From assembly GCA_034508935.3 (NCBI GenBank), contig CM067455.1, positions 21,970,711-22,034,710 on the forward strand: a DNA stretch of 64,000 nt, in the 5' to 3' direction. Position 1 is the first letter of the stretch. Every line of letters starts with the position of its first letter. The translations under genes were made by a program, and so were the position numbers. The stretch is from Berghia stephanieae. Lineage: Eukaryota > Mollusca > Gastropoda > Nudibranchia > Aeolidiidae. Positions 36,409-50,470 of the stretch are shown here, piece by piece. The notes under the pieces are model-generated. The model ran no database searches and was not told the DNA's origin. It was given only the letters and a program-made list of their open reading frames with translations.

Positions 36409-37161
36409 TGTCACAGTAAAGGTTGTTCACAATTATCTTATTAAATTTTATTTTATTAAGAACTGAATTCATCTCACTCCAGTTATATTTCGGTAGGCTT
36501 AGATAAACTTTACCTTCTAATATTAGTAGATCGTCTTTCCTTTTATAGCCTTCCCTCGAATTAATTTCTAATTAGTGAATACTTTTCGTTCTACATTCTG
36601 TCACGTAGCCACTTATTATAAAAGCTGATAGGTCTAACATTTGACACTCACTTTCTCTCCACAATCTATGCCGGACGGCCAGTCGCTCTATTCCTATATA
36701 TATACTGGAAGATTTTTATCTTTTGGGACTTTGTAGATATTATATCTACACCATTAAGACGCCGGAGCTTTTAACTTTGATTGTATAATCTTCAAGGATC
36801 AAACCCAAGCCCGCTGTCAAAGGACTACACAATAACCTCTTACCAATTGCCTGGAAGTGGAATTTTACGAGTCCGATCCTGTTATCAGAGGAATAGATCA
36901 TCCAAGCCCATCAACTGCCTGGAAACGTAAACTTATGAACCTGACATATTATCATAAGTTACGTAAATATTCATATCTCTATTTGTAACTGCCATGATCA
37001 CTGTTTATCTCTTTTAATTAAATTTCATCAGTATTTTTATTTCATTGTAAACAAATCGTTAATTGTTTTTCATTTATAGTAACTAGTAAATTCTGGGGCC
37101 TCATTCTACATATATCTTTATGCATAGTCGAGTAGCTCTTTACTCACTTGAGACCATGACA
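36409..37161 (+). repeat. 3' LTR
   Basis: 753 bp and nearly identical to the 5' LTR. It is preceded by the polypurine tract at about 36396-36408 and followed by the target duplication AACAC. Confidence 0.93.
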
Positions 37162-38881
37162 AACACGGCAAAATAAAAATTAAAAGATAATTTAAAAATC
37201 TGTTTTTCTCAATGTACGCCAGGCACGCCCAAGTGGGTGTTGGTTGTTTTGATATGTCTGTATTTAAACTGAGCAAAACAAAAAAAAAACGTGTTTTCCA
37301 TTCTACGCCATGCACACTCAAGTTTCACATTATTATGTAAATAATTTTATCCGACCAGCCCACCGTTCAATAAGAAATCCTAACAAATTCAGTGGTTAAA
37401 GATTGTAAGTCTTCCATAGGACATCGTGTCGACTATAATTTGGTGTGTCAATGAATTTTTACAAATGTACACACCAGATAGATTACTAGTCTGTAGCAAA
37501 GTTAATCTAATCAGAAAAAAAAATACACACTCCACCAATCAACAGCTATCATCATCACCGCCATCACATTTTGGGTGTTGGTTGTTTTGATATGTCTGTA
37601 TTTGAATTGAGCAAAACAAAAACGTCTTTTTTCACAGTCTATGCCAGGCACACTCACGTTTCACATTGTTATGTAAACAATTTTATCCAACTAGCCCACC
37701 GTTCAATAAGAAATCTTAACGAATTCAGTGGTTAAAGAGTATAAGTCTTCCATAGGATATTGTTTTGCTCAATTTAAATACAGACATATCAAAACAACCA
37801 ACGCCCAAATATTTTATACCTTAATCTTGCTTAAGAGGCATTTAGAAGTATTGAACACAGTAGGCTGGGCTGATATAATTGTTTACATTATATTGTGACA
37901 CTTGGGCGTGCCTGGCGTACATTGGGAATAACAAGTTTTTAAATTATTTTTTATCTTTATTTTGCCGTGTTCAGTGCAAATAGAGATAAATCAAAACTAC
38001 CAACGCCCATACAATTTAAATCTTAATCTTGCTTAACCTTATTTTCATACTAAAACTGACTTGCAAAGAGAAAGATACCAGAAAGTCATATTTCCTGATT
38101 TGGGCTCCATTTGGCCCCCATGACTTGAACATAGTAATAAAGTCCTATTTATTTCTTATTTGAGGGCCATTTAACCTCCATGGTTTTACTATGGAAAATT
38201 CAGTTGAAATCATACTTTTTCATTAAATGTATACACCATTTTGTTGTTTTTTGTTGTGACACTATGCATCTATTTCTTTAGTGACATAGTCGTGTCAATA
38301 TGATCCACAACTTACTGGTAGATGGCACCTACAATACTTGACTTGATAATTTTGTTTCCTGTTTGCTGTCCAATATGATGAGCGCCAGTTTCAGTTTCCT
38401 ACTTTTTCATCGAGTCTAATCAGGAAACATCCAAGTAAGTACTAACTCATTTCTTTTTTTTTTTCATTAGATGTGTGATGTATGATAATTATTCTGACAC
38501 TTATCCTATGTAACGAAAAATGAATTGATAATATCGTTAATGTTGTGATTTTAGAGCCAGCTAGAATCGCCAATGAAATGAAACAATGATGGATAAATGA
38601 AAGCGCTACTATTCAATTTAATGTTTCTTCCAATACTTGCCTTACTTTCGCTTCTCGATTAACATTTCTTCTTGTGTGTACCCTACCTAACCACAGAATT
38701 GTTTGTCACTTATTATGACAAGTGATTTATTTTCTTGCACCTCTATTCAATCTCTAGGTAAATAAATTAGCTTAAATGTTTACATTATGTTTCAGACATA
38801 TTGTAATGATATTATTACTTTTGAATTTTTGAATTTTCCAACTAATTTTTTTGTATATTGTTTTTTTTTTTTAATTTTCAG

Positions 38882-39021
38882 CCATCCTTTGTGTGGTCTA
38901 AATTGTGTTGCATTGGACATAAACCTTGACGAATGGAGAAAGTGTAACATCCTTGGTATTTTGAATGCTCAGATATACAATGAGTTGCAGTCTGCTGGGT
39001 CAACTCCTGTGCACGAGGAAA
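38882..39021 (+). other. Exon-like 140-bp block, right arm
   Basis: The acceptor-like TTTTTAATTTTCAG ends at 38881 and a donor-like GTATGT starts at 39022. The block reads HPLCGLNCVALDINLDEWRK, then CNILGILNAQIYNELQSAGS and TPVHEE. Compared with the left arm the peptide differs at a handful of positions, and no stop has appeared in either copy. Confidence 0.45.
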
Positions 39022-39404
39022 GTATGTCACCGTCTAATTAGTTAAAACTGAATGGTACCTATTACATTTATCCGTGTAATGGTTGTTAGCTCGGATTTAA
39101 TAGCAGGCCTCATATTGAATCTAATATGTTTGCATTGTTGGCTAGTTACAACAGGAAAAGTCGGTTTTTTTGTGTGTTTAAAGTTATTTCTCTTCACTCA
39201 CGTGATACCTTTTATGAAAAATATTATGCTGACCTCCAATAAGAATATGAGATTCAATTTTGATTGTTAAAATGTCATTTCTCCAAACAGTAACAACATT
39301 ATGAAGTATGTTTCTATTGATGAAATAGTAAAATAAATATTAAGTTGGTGTAATATTAGCTTATCTTTAACCAGTGAATTGACAGAATATCATCAATTAA
39401 TCAT

Positions 39405-40084
39405 CATCATCCATGGTGGCTTGTGCTCTTGAGTACGTTGCCGGTCAGCTGTCTCCACGAATCACGATCCTCTGCGGTGCGCATGAAATCTGTGTTGCTT
39501 TTTGGCCATTTTTAGGTTATTAAGATACGTCATTCTTTGTCTTCCTCTAGCTCTCTTTCCTTCGATAATCCCAGATGTTACCAACTTTTCTATTCCGTCT
39601 CTTCTCCACACATGTCCGTAAATGCCTCTTTCTGATGTTATCGATCAGTATTCTTCCCTTTCTCGCCTTCTCCAAAACTTCCTCGTTCGTACACCTGTCT
39701 GTCCATGATACCCTCAACATTCTTCTGTACTCAAATGCCTCTAACCTCCTCGTACATTCTTTGTCAAGCGTCCACGTTTCACAACCGTATAAAAGGGTAC
39801 TTATAACATATGTTTCTACTATTTTCATTCTGTCTTCAAGTTTAGGTTGTTGTTTGACACAATTGGTCGCATTTTATGGAACACGTTTTTTGCTATTGCT
39901 ATTCTTTGTTTTATATCCTCTATGTCACGTGCGTCATGGGTGATGAAAGTGCCTAAATATTTAAATTTCTTTACTTTTTTGATGGTCTCTCCTTTGCTTG
40001 ACAAGTGGAAGGTCGCGTTGTTGTCATTCTTTGAGACCACCATGCATTCTGTTTTCTTAACATTTGTATTGTTTGACTTATTAA
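39405..40084 (-). mobile_element. LINE 3' fragment (RTE/CR1-like) with (GAT)n tail
   Basis: Minus-strand frames encode KKVKKFKYLGTFITHD, then IKQRIAIAKNVFHKM (about 39840-40080), and VISTLLYGCETWTL, MLRVSWTDRCTNEEVLEKAR and IRKRHLRTCVEKR (39547-39828). This is the typical C-terminal half of an endonuclease-reverse transcriptase LINE. The 3' end shows a GATGATGAT tail beside the end of the long inverted repeat. The copy is 5'-truncated and frame-broken. Confidence 0.85.
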
Positions 40085-40565
40085 GTGACACTGTAAAATT
40101 CGATCATTTTTACTTAAAAATACAATTTTTTGGTGTTAAAAAAATTTTGTGTTGACAAATTTGGAACAACTGTAACAATAAATTTGGAACACAGTAACAA
40201 GAAATTTCGCAAATAATAAATAAATTGCTACTTTATTCCAGCGAAAAGCTAAAAGGAGAATCGTTTCGAAATAAAATTTGTCATTAAAAAACATATCTTA
40301 TTTCACTGTATGTACCTGTCTACCCCCTACAGCCATCCAAAACCTTTGTCAACCCTATCATGTATAAATTTCAAATGATACATAACATCTCAACAAATTA
40401 CACAATGATGTCTCATTGAAAGAAAAGGGTTTTTTTTTTAGTCTGATAGAAATCAGCTGATAAACCGCAATTTTACAGATTAATTGTTTATACCTATTTA
40501 TTTCCTCTACAATTGAAATAAAATCTGTTAGATCTTTAACATTTTAAGACAAATTCTATTTAATG
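40084..40565 (+). repeat. Core of the 8.3-9.2 kb TIR element, without arms
   Basis: Matches 8486-9005 in the same orientation, with markers ACAAATTTGGAACAACTGTA, AGCGAAAAGCTAAAAGGAGA, CAGCCATCCAAAACC and GATCTTTAACATTTTAAGAC. The long inverted arms are missing, so this is a partial copy. Confidence 0.75.
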
Positions 40566-41284
40566 GCCGGTTATTCTTGTCAGCGACATTTCACCGAGTG
40601 GTGATTTAATGTAACCAATGAAAACTTTAACATTGGCTGATAAATTCATTCAATCGAGAATCTGACGGACAACTCTCGTTACTATCCACATTCGTGACAA
40701 TAAATGTTACCATTATAAATCGGCTACCTCATGACGTTAGATGACCTGGTTATAGCTGTATTGTTAAATTAATCAGGAGATCACAAAATTCGACAAGAGG
40801 TTGAGTCGAGATTGGGTAGAACAATTAAATTACAGGTGGGTGGTATAAAAATCACAAACGTTGAAAATGAAATACCGATGTGCGCGACACAAAGCGACAG
40901 ACTTGGATTGTCGAAGGATGATTGATGTTGCATCGACAGGTTTACCCGATTGTGTTCAGATTCTGTTTCTGCTAGATGATGAGTTCCCAAAATGGCCGTG
41001 TCAATCATGTAACATCTTTAGATGATCTCATCTTGCTCTTTGATATCTATAGCTGCCTTTTCGATGCCGATTGTCAATCATGACATAATCCGCCCACAAA
41101 CTTTTCATAGGTCCATCATCAGTGTTTCAAGACTTTCTCAGAGCAACTTACTAGTCCTTTATAGATGATGCCATTTCCAGGAATGCTAACCATCCCGGAA
41201 TTACAGATTTTCCCCCGGAAATTTGTAAAAATAATGGTTGTCCCGGAAAATACAGAAGTTTACTTTTTAATCCCGAAAAAAAAA
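40566..41284. other. No gene seen
   Basis: Spacer with one minus-strand 75-codon frame (40781-41008) that carries no recognised motif. It ends in an A-rich run at about 41276-41293. Confidence 0.4.
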
Positions 41285-42110
41285 AAAAAAAAACGATCAT
41301 TATACTACCACCACATCATCATCCTTACAAACACAAAACAACTACACCACCACACTCATCCCTACCACCACTACTAAAACTCCACAACATCATCATCCCT
41401 ACCACCACTACAACAACAGCTACACGCATATCATCATCCCAACCACAACTACTGCAATTACCACCACAACATCATCATCTCTACCACAACTAATACTACA
41501 ACTACCACCGCATCATCAATCCTACCACCATTACTACAACAACTCATCACCCCGACCACCACAATTTTACTACTCATCAACCCCAACATCACTACTACAA
41601 CAACTGCCACTACTACTACAACTACTGCTACCACATAATATTCCCTACCGTTCACTACCACAACCATCACCCCTATCATCACTACTACAACCACACCCAC
41701 CACCAGATCATCAGCAACCAACAGACCATATTATAATTTGGAAATTGGTTAGATTTTCTCTCTCGAAATGATTAGAGAAAAATATCCTTTTTGTGATCAG
41801 TCATTCTCACTAGTGGTCGTGTTATCTTGATGAGTTGTCCGAGTAATATAATATTATTATTAAAACAGTGAGTGAGGAAACGCCTTATGTTGCAAGCAGA
41901 TTACTAACTACACATACTTATAATAACATCTAGCACCATTGTAAACATATTATTTTCTTGACTGTCTTTTAAGACATTACTATTGCGCAAAATATTGTTC
42001 TTAAAAGTTGAGATATTAGAGACTTTCAGCAGATCATAATTTTGGACTTAGTATTAGACTTAAGACCTATCTATCACATGATCGCTTATAATAGAAAGGG
42101 AATTCCTTAG
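41285..42110. repeat. Triplet tract and right flank related to repeat X
   Basis: 41295-41720 is a CAT/ACC/ACT-rich tract like the centre of repeat X. 41960-42110 contains AATATTGTTCTTAAAAGTTG, GACTTTCAGCAGATC and the ACCTATCTATCACATGATCG region. Its reverse complement is at 50525-50605, and part resembles 28745-28800. This is a rearranged relative of repeat X. Confidence 0.6.
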
Positions 42111-42512
42111 TGACGAGTGCAAAAGTTTGTCACTTTGTTGTCGAAATTTTTGTGTCCGACTCGCACCCTATTTATGATGCAGTTGGCTTAAAAAAGGTTA
42201 GTACCATTTAGAATTATTGATTTATGTCGATTTCTTTTCATCACAAACCTATGTATGTAATGCATTATGTATCAATTTCTTTGGGGTCCCGTAACAACCT
42301 CCAATTGTCCAGTGTCAGTCGAGTACACGATGACTTCGGCCTCCGGTGTCTGTTCGCACAGAGATGCGTCCCTCAAGAAAGCAATGAACCAATTTTCTCA
42401 GCTAACGCTTGCATTAGATTATTTCCCCTGTGTTATTTATAAAAGAGGATATGTTTTTGTCAATAAATATATTTAATATTGAGGGAAAGTTGTCTTTGAA
42501 ACTTTATACGGG
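42111..42512. other. No gene seen
   Basis: Short overlapping frames at 42224-42476 have no recognised motif. The region is the target sequence of the LINE insertion that follows. Confidence 0.35.
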
Positions 42513-42526
42513 CCGTACGCTGAGCT

Positions 42527-43208
42527 TACTTACTTATGCCCGTCACTCCTAATGGAGCATAGGCCGTCGACAACAGTCCTCCATCTTCCTCTGTCCTGGG
42601 CCATCTTCTCCAACTCTCCCCAGGTGTGTCCAATCCTCTTCATGTCCGCCTCCAGGTCTCGCCGCCAGGTGTTTCTAGGCCGCCCTCTCTTCCATTTTCC
42701 CTGGGGGTTCCATCTCAGCGCCTGCCTAGCGGTGTTATTGGTTGGCTTCCTCAGGGTGTGCCCAATCCATCTCCATCGGCGGCGTCTGATTTCGTCTTCT
42801 GCTGGCATTTGAGATGTTCTCTGCCACAGGTCTGCGTTGTTGATCCTGTCTGGCCAGTGAATCTTGAGGATCCTTCTGAGGCAGCTATTGATGAAGGTCT
42901 GTACTTTTCCGGTGGTGGTCTTCGTGGTCCTCCAGGTCTCCGCTCCATACAAAAGGACTGACTTGACATTTGAATTGAAGAGTCTTATTTTGGTTCGGGT
43001 TGACACCACCTTGGAGCTCCAGATGTTTTTAAGCTGCAAGTATGCTACCCTCGCCTTGCCAATTCTTGCCTTTACGTCTGCATCTGTTCCACCCTGTTTA
43101 TCTAATATGCTGCCTAAATACGTGAAGTGGTCAACCTCATCCAGTTCGCTCTCGTGCAGTTTGATTGGTTCTTTACTATTTGTTTTTATTTTGAGGACCT
43201 TTGTTTTA
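42527..43208 (-). mobile_element. 5'-truncated LINE insertion with 14-bp target duplication
   Basis: The 14-mer CCGTACGCTGAGCT stands at 42513-42526 and at 43209-43222. Between them, on the minus strand, is the C-terminal end of a [60 protein letters not shown] and [15 protein letters not shown], followed by a short 3' end CATAAGTAAGTAAG. The tail and protein motifs match the 14450-16850 LINE, so both belong to one family or close relatives. The frame is open for 169 codons, so the insertion is fairly young. Confidence 0.92.
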
Positions 43209-43222
43209 CCGTACGCTGAGCT

Positions 43223-43640
43223 AACTATTTAGAAAAAAAAATGACCCATATTTTTTCATAATTAGATTCAAATGACCCGAACCTTGCTAGAAATCACCCT
43301 TAGACATGTCATGCGCATTCAATTTGTTTACACATTGCTTAGCAGCAGACTCAATTGTCTATGTCCAGGGAAACTCAGATTGTGATCCCTCTGCTCGTTT
43401 TTGGGCTGTCGGCCAGCGCAATATTTTTGAGTATCAAAGCAATGCAATGAGAATGAGGTGTGAAAAGTTTTTAATCTCATTCGCGTTGGGAAAAAAAAAT
43501 CTCCACCGAAGTGGGTGGTTTAGGAATCGCTCACGGTAGACTAGTTGATTTAAACTTATTTTACGAAGTTAACTATTAATCATCCATGTTGAATCAAAGT
43601 GCTGAAAGAGAAAGATTGAAGCTTTTTTATACCCGACACG
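43223..43640. other. No gene seen
   Basis: Spacer. A 77-codon + strand frame (43306-43539) has no recognised domain. Confidence 0.35.
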
Positions 43641-43644
43641 ACGT

Positions 43645-43647
<3 letters not shown>

Positions 43648-43702
<55 letters not shown>

Positions 43703-43912
43703 GGCAGAAACAACACACCACAGGGACTCACAATGCTTCACGGACATAAAACAGATCACAACAACACAGCTGGGAAAAACAGCAATCCAGAACACACAAC
43801 AAATTATAATACGTTCCCTCCAGAGGAGAGCCAATTCGAGTTTCTCTATCTATTTCTTCCCTGTTATATACTATTTCTACAACAACAACAACAACAACAA
43901 CAACAACTACTG

Positions 43913-44010
<98 letters not shown>

Positions 44011-44011
44011 T
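43648..44011. repeat. (CA)n, (CAA)n and (CTA)n microsatellites
   Basis: (CA)n at 43648-43700, (CAA)n at about 43880-43906 and (CTA)n at about 43907-44011, ending at the head of a SINE. Confidence 0.95.
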
Positions 44012-44017
44012 ACTGTG

Positions 44018-44314
44018 CGGATATGTGGTCTTGTGGTATGACACTCGCTTTCGGATCGGAAGTTCCTGGGTTCGAGCCTCGCTCGGCACATAGTTGAGTC
44101 CTTGGAAAAGGCTCTTTATCTCACCGTACTCATGTGTAAAATTAGTACCTGGCCGTTAACAACGTTGTCTCTGTCCGAAAAAATTATAATATCGCCTAAC
44201 AGACGTCATGTCCCGTCCTACATGTTAAGTGTTGCTGTTGGCCAGTGACCCCTTGTAAAGTGCTTTAGCACGTTTAGTTGATATTGCGCTATACAAAAGC
44301 TCAATTTTATTTTA
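44018..44314 (+). mobile_element. tRNA-derived SINE (family 1)
   Basis: The best preserved copy. GATATGTGGTCTTGTGGTAT head, GGGTTCGAGCCTC B box, TTGAGTCCTTGGAAAAGGCT body, AGACGTCATGTCCCGTCCTA, and a tail ending ATACAAAAGCTCAATTTTAT. Confidence 0.9.
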
Positions 44315-44376
44315 CTACCAATGCTATCACCACTACCATATTATAGCCACTGCTACTACCAGTAATGGGTTGTTTG

Positions 44377-44560
44377 TTTCAGCGGCACAGTGTCTCGTTT
44401 TGTCACAAAGGTCAAGCAATGCTAAGTGTGATCAGTGGTTGGATAGGTGACAGTGCTATTGAAGAATATTGCTCCCGACGTTACACACATTACCCCTTCA
44501 ATTCACTGTGAATGGGTACCGACTTCAGGCAGACAAATTTTGTAAGAATTTTAGTGCTTT
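44377..44560 (+). mobile_element. 5S rRNA-derived SINE (SINE3-like)
   Basis: AAGGTCAAGCAATGCTAAG followed by GATCAGTGGTTGGATAGGTG and ACAG mirrors the internal promoter of 5S rRNA (AAGC..., then GGATGGGTGACC). The body contains TTGCTCCCGACGTTACACAC and TTCACTGTGAATGGGTACC, a phrase typical of animal SINE bodies. It is too diverged and too short to be a 5S gene. Confidence 0.55.
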
Positions 44561-44652
44561 AAGGACGTCAAATACTCGATTGGTACTGTATGAAAAGGGT
44601 ATATGGTTCGAAACAGCCTATTGGAGTTACCACCATCTGCATCTGAGGGCCA

Positions 44653-47012
<2,360 letters not shown>

Positions 47013-49540
47013 TTTTCGTGAATATTGATTGGTTAATTGCCAGAATGTGGGCAGGGCAATGCTTCCAGGACTGCACACCAATATCTCAAGAAATGCGGAG
47101 GCTAATGATTGTTATGTTATTTAAATCTAAAAAAAGTTTTTGATTCAGTTGGAATAATTATGGCAGTCCACATCGTTTTCTCTTGGTTAGAAACATAGAA
47201 AGCAATATCATCTCACACTCAGTCATTGAATGATATTCATATAGAGCTAACAATGAACAAGAGCTATAATTACCACATTTCTATTATTTTCAATGGATTT
47301 ATTAAACAATTGGTATTGAATGAAAATTTGAAATTAATATAGCAATGTTTGAATAGATAGATGGGTCTAATATATGTAAACTTATTCAGAGAGTTAAAGT
47401 TTGTTGCTTCGTGTTACAGAAACAGGAATAACTCTAGCTCCATGAGCCTCATGACACTAAAGGACCACACATTTCAATGTAAGGTGAAATACCGTTTAGT
47501 GTTTTGACCTATGTCTTAAATATTTTGCTTATATTCAATAAAAACATTAGAAAACACAATGAACCTAGACCTCAGATACCACAAGTTTGTAAAACCGTTG
47601 TGTCAGATCTCATTTCATCAGAGACTTAATTGAAGACATGTTTTCTTTTATTAACTTTTTGGTCACAGTAGCCAATTCGAATAAACTGAAAAATTAATGC
47701 CTCTTCATTTCACTTTAAAGTCAAATAAAATATCTGATCTAATTTTTTTTTTTAACCCCATCAATTGAGAGAGCTTTCTTATCATTCCGTAGGCAAAATC
47801 TAAATAAGACACATTTCACATATATAGTATTTCATATGTATGACAAACTCCTAGAAGCTTCTTGTTATTAAGACTCTTGATTACTGGCGGTGATGAAAGA
47901 AATGGGCTAAAAATAAATCAAAAGTAGGTAATCTAAAGTAATCAGAGAGGTTTATTTTTAATATCAACCCAATGTAAATTCGTAATAAGCTGCAGTATCA
48001 GGCCCCTCTATCATTACCCCAAAAATTGATTGAACTTATAGGGATGTGTATAAAACTTTAACAAAAACCAACAACCCCTCTCCCCCCCCCCCCCGCCCCC
48101 CTCCTCAAAAACACACAAAATTCATACTTTTTTGGTATATTCATTTTTCTAGAACAAGGGGGGATAGTCTTAATTTTTAAAACCACTCATTAAATTTACA
48201 CACTATTAAAAAATATAGCACAGTGAGGGGCCCAAGATAGAAATTTACTTTGACCCTCCTCCCTGCATCTTACAATAAAAAGCATTTTATCTTTCTCACA
48301 CTTGTCAAATAAGGCGAAACAGCTTAGAAGATGCTAAGTGTCATAGTTTGACACCTTTCAAATATCAAAGATGCGACAAAGGGTTGAGGAGGAGAATTTG
48401 GTTGTTGTTTTTTTAATCTCCCTCCCCACCCCCCTTTCCCCTCTTCCACCTGCCCCTCTCATTCTTTCATCCTTCACCCCACTCTGCCATTCCTTCCCCA
48501 CACTCTAAGCAAAAAAACAAAACAAAATAAAATCAACAATAAAGTATTTTGTGGCAAAGCGGCTACCACCTTAACTCCTGCAAATAACTTAAGATATTGA
48601 AGGTCAGTAGCAAGGATCCCTTATTTGTTACTTTTCCAGCAATGAGCAGGTATCGACGTGTACATATATGCAGGTCTGACATACGAATGCTATTACAGGA
48701 CTAGTTTAATATTTTTGTTATGGGCAAAATTTTGTGTCATTAAAAAAAAGCCATTACAACAATGAGCCAATAGTGAATTGGATTAACAGACCTGCAAATA
48801 AGTGCACGTCGGCAGGTATCAAAAGACCTAAAGGTTGTTCCGAACTCGGAACATATTGCAAGGACAAGGCGAGAGTGAATAATACGACTAGGCTAGACTT
48901 TTGCCAGTTGAAAGTGGTGAAAGCCACGCACTACGACAGATGGGATTTCTTTTATTTTACTTATTGATTCTTTTTTAAAAATTATTTTTGTTTCTGTTGA
49001 CATTCCAACCTACTAATGGGGGTTCTGCTTTTTTCTTTTCTTTTTTTTTTTTGGGGGGGGGGGTGAAATTATGATTGAATTGATACACCACACGTTCTAG
49101 ATTGTAGCTGTTACCCACAACACGACAATTTAAAAATATTATCCAACTATTATTATGAAAAGTGTGTCTCCTCAAACAGTATCAGAATCAGTCACTGCTT
49201 GAACATGAAGCAGACATGAGCGAAGGAGACGTCAATTTTGTAAGTGAGAATCTCAGTGAGTGGAGCTGTCTAAGATAATGACTGACAATGCGAAGTGAAT
49301 CGTAGACTAGATGAAAAACATCTACAAAGCATTCTAGAATTATGCGAGTGAAACATCCAAAGTTAAAGACCGGAAAGCTACTACTTGTTAACATTTAACT
49401 AAATGTTTACCTTCTCTTATGCAATCGATGCAGATTACAAACTCAAACACTGAAAATGAAACCGTACCTTTGAATTATTTGATCTCCGGTTGTTCATTGC
49501 TGCTGATTAGGAACGTTAGAAGCCGGACAACGTTGCGCCC
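47013..49540. other. No gene seen
   Basis: Low-complexity AT-rich spacer. It holds C-rich runs at 48080-48103 and 48420-48445 and a T/G run at 49040-49063. Short frames (48734-48967 and others) show no recognised motif. Confidence 0.45.
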
Positions 49541-50470
49541 AAAATAGATCTTCTGTCTTTGTTGTTTAAATTATAGATAATACACTTTCAGTTAAAACAA
49601 ACATGTGTAAATAAAATTTTAATGTAGTTAAATTCAACATATATGTCTATATTATTCTGAAAATCTGGTTACAGATAGTTCTTGTTTTGTTCACACAAGC
49701 GCATTAAATTTTGAATAATTAACTTTACCCTGGTCTAAAAATAGATTGACATTTATTTTTGATAAATTTCACCATTTGTTTAATAAATTATCAACATCTA
49801 GACAATATTTGATGCACGATCGAGTATTTATGAGTATGTGTTTATTTTGCTACCCGACAGCCACATTTTAATGGATATTTTTTTCTATAATTTGCTCTGG
49901 AAGGTGAGCGGTCAAAGGCAGGAGCACGTGTTTTACCACATGCGGCCAGACTATAGAACAGTAAAGTTTGCTGCCCCAAACGTAAACAAAGGTCGAGAAG
50001 CACATGGCAAACCACATGTTCCTGTCTTGACAGCTCACGTTCCAATGTAAATAATAGAAAGAAAATAACCTTTAAAATTTGGCTGTTAGGTGGCAAAAGA
50101 AACACATATTCATAAATACTCGATCATGCATCAAATAATGTCTAGATATGGATATTTTATGGAACAAAAGGTAAAATTTATCAAAAGTTACGTCTATCTA
50201 TTTTTAGACCAGAGCAAATTATTGCGCTGGTATGAACAAAACGAGAATTATTCGGAGCCTGATTTTCAGAATAATTTAGTCTTATATTATTATTTCTGCA
50301 ACTGTTAGATTTTATGTAAACATATTTTCAATACTGAAAGTGTATTGCCTACAACTCAAACTACAAAATTGGGAGACCTATATTGTGCGTAAATTATTCC
50401 GGTCCCTAACGGAAATCACTAGCAACTTGTTATTGTTTACGTTTGGGGCAGCAAACTTTACTGTTCTATT
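49540..50470. repeat. Foldback element, nested inverted repeats
   Basis: The outer arms about 49560-49880 and 50075-50390 are diverged reverse complements (CGATCGAGTATTTATGAGTA against ATACTCGATC; CTAAAAATAGAT against CTATTTTTAG). A second, tighter inverted pair, AGTAAAGTTTGCTGCCCCAA, lies at 49961 and in reverse at about 50448-50467. No coding region is recognised. Confidence 0.65.

Larger units (their letters stand above)
30041..37161 (+). mobile_element. Gmr1-like LTR retrotransposon (Ty3/gypsy lineage), young fossil
   Basis: Two LTRs of about 750 bp (30041-30791 and 36409-37161) begin TGTCACAG and end CATGACA. The 5-bp target duplication AACAC stands at 30036-30040 and 37162-37166. A G-rich polypurine tract (GTGGGTGGGGGG) lies just before the 3' LTR. 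The LTRs differ by about one substitution and two short indels, so the insertion is very recent. Parts seen in order are gag with a zinc knuckle, protease, integrase and RNase H. Integrase before RNase H is the copia-like order known in the Gmr1 group of gypsy-like elements. The copy looks broken, with about one break. It lies in one arm of an older inverted repeat. Confidence 0.9.
29098..39403. repeat. Long inverted repeat, left arm split by an LTR element
   Basis: The left arm is 29098-30040 continued at 37162 after the LTR element. The right arm is about 37890-39403. Landmarks pair in order: TTGATGATATTCTGTCAATT (29103) with its reverse complement ending at 39401; CCATGGTACC-type text near 29430 with 39050; GGCCCTCAAATAAGAAATAA (29840) with about 38150; CTACCAACGCCCATACAAT (38000) with about 30010; and GTACGCCAGGCACGCCCAAG (37214) with 37901-37920. 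The centre (37230-37890) also holds a direct repeat of about 200 bp (37230-37440 and 37565-37765), each starting GTGTTGGTTGTTTTGATATG. Confidence 0.85.

Noticed and set aside
44377-44430. Genuine 5S rRNA gene
   Set aside because: Only the internal promoter-like part matches; the rest of the 120-nt molecule is absent.
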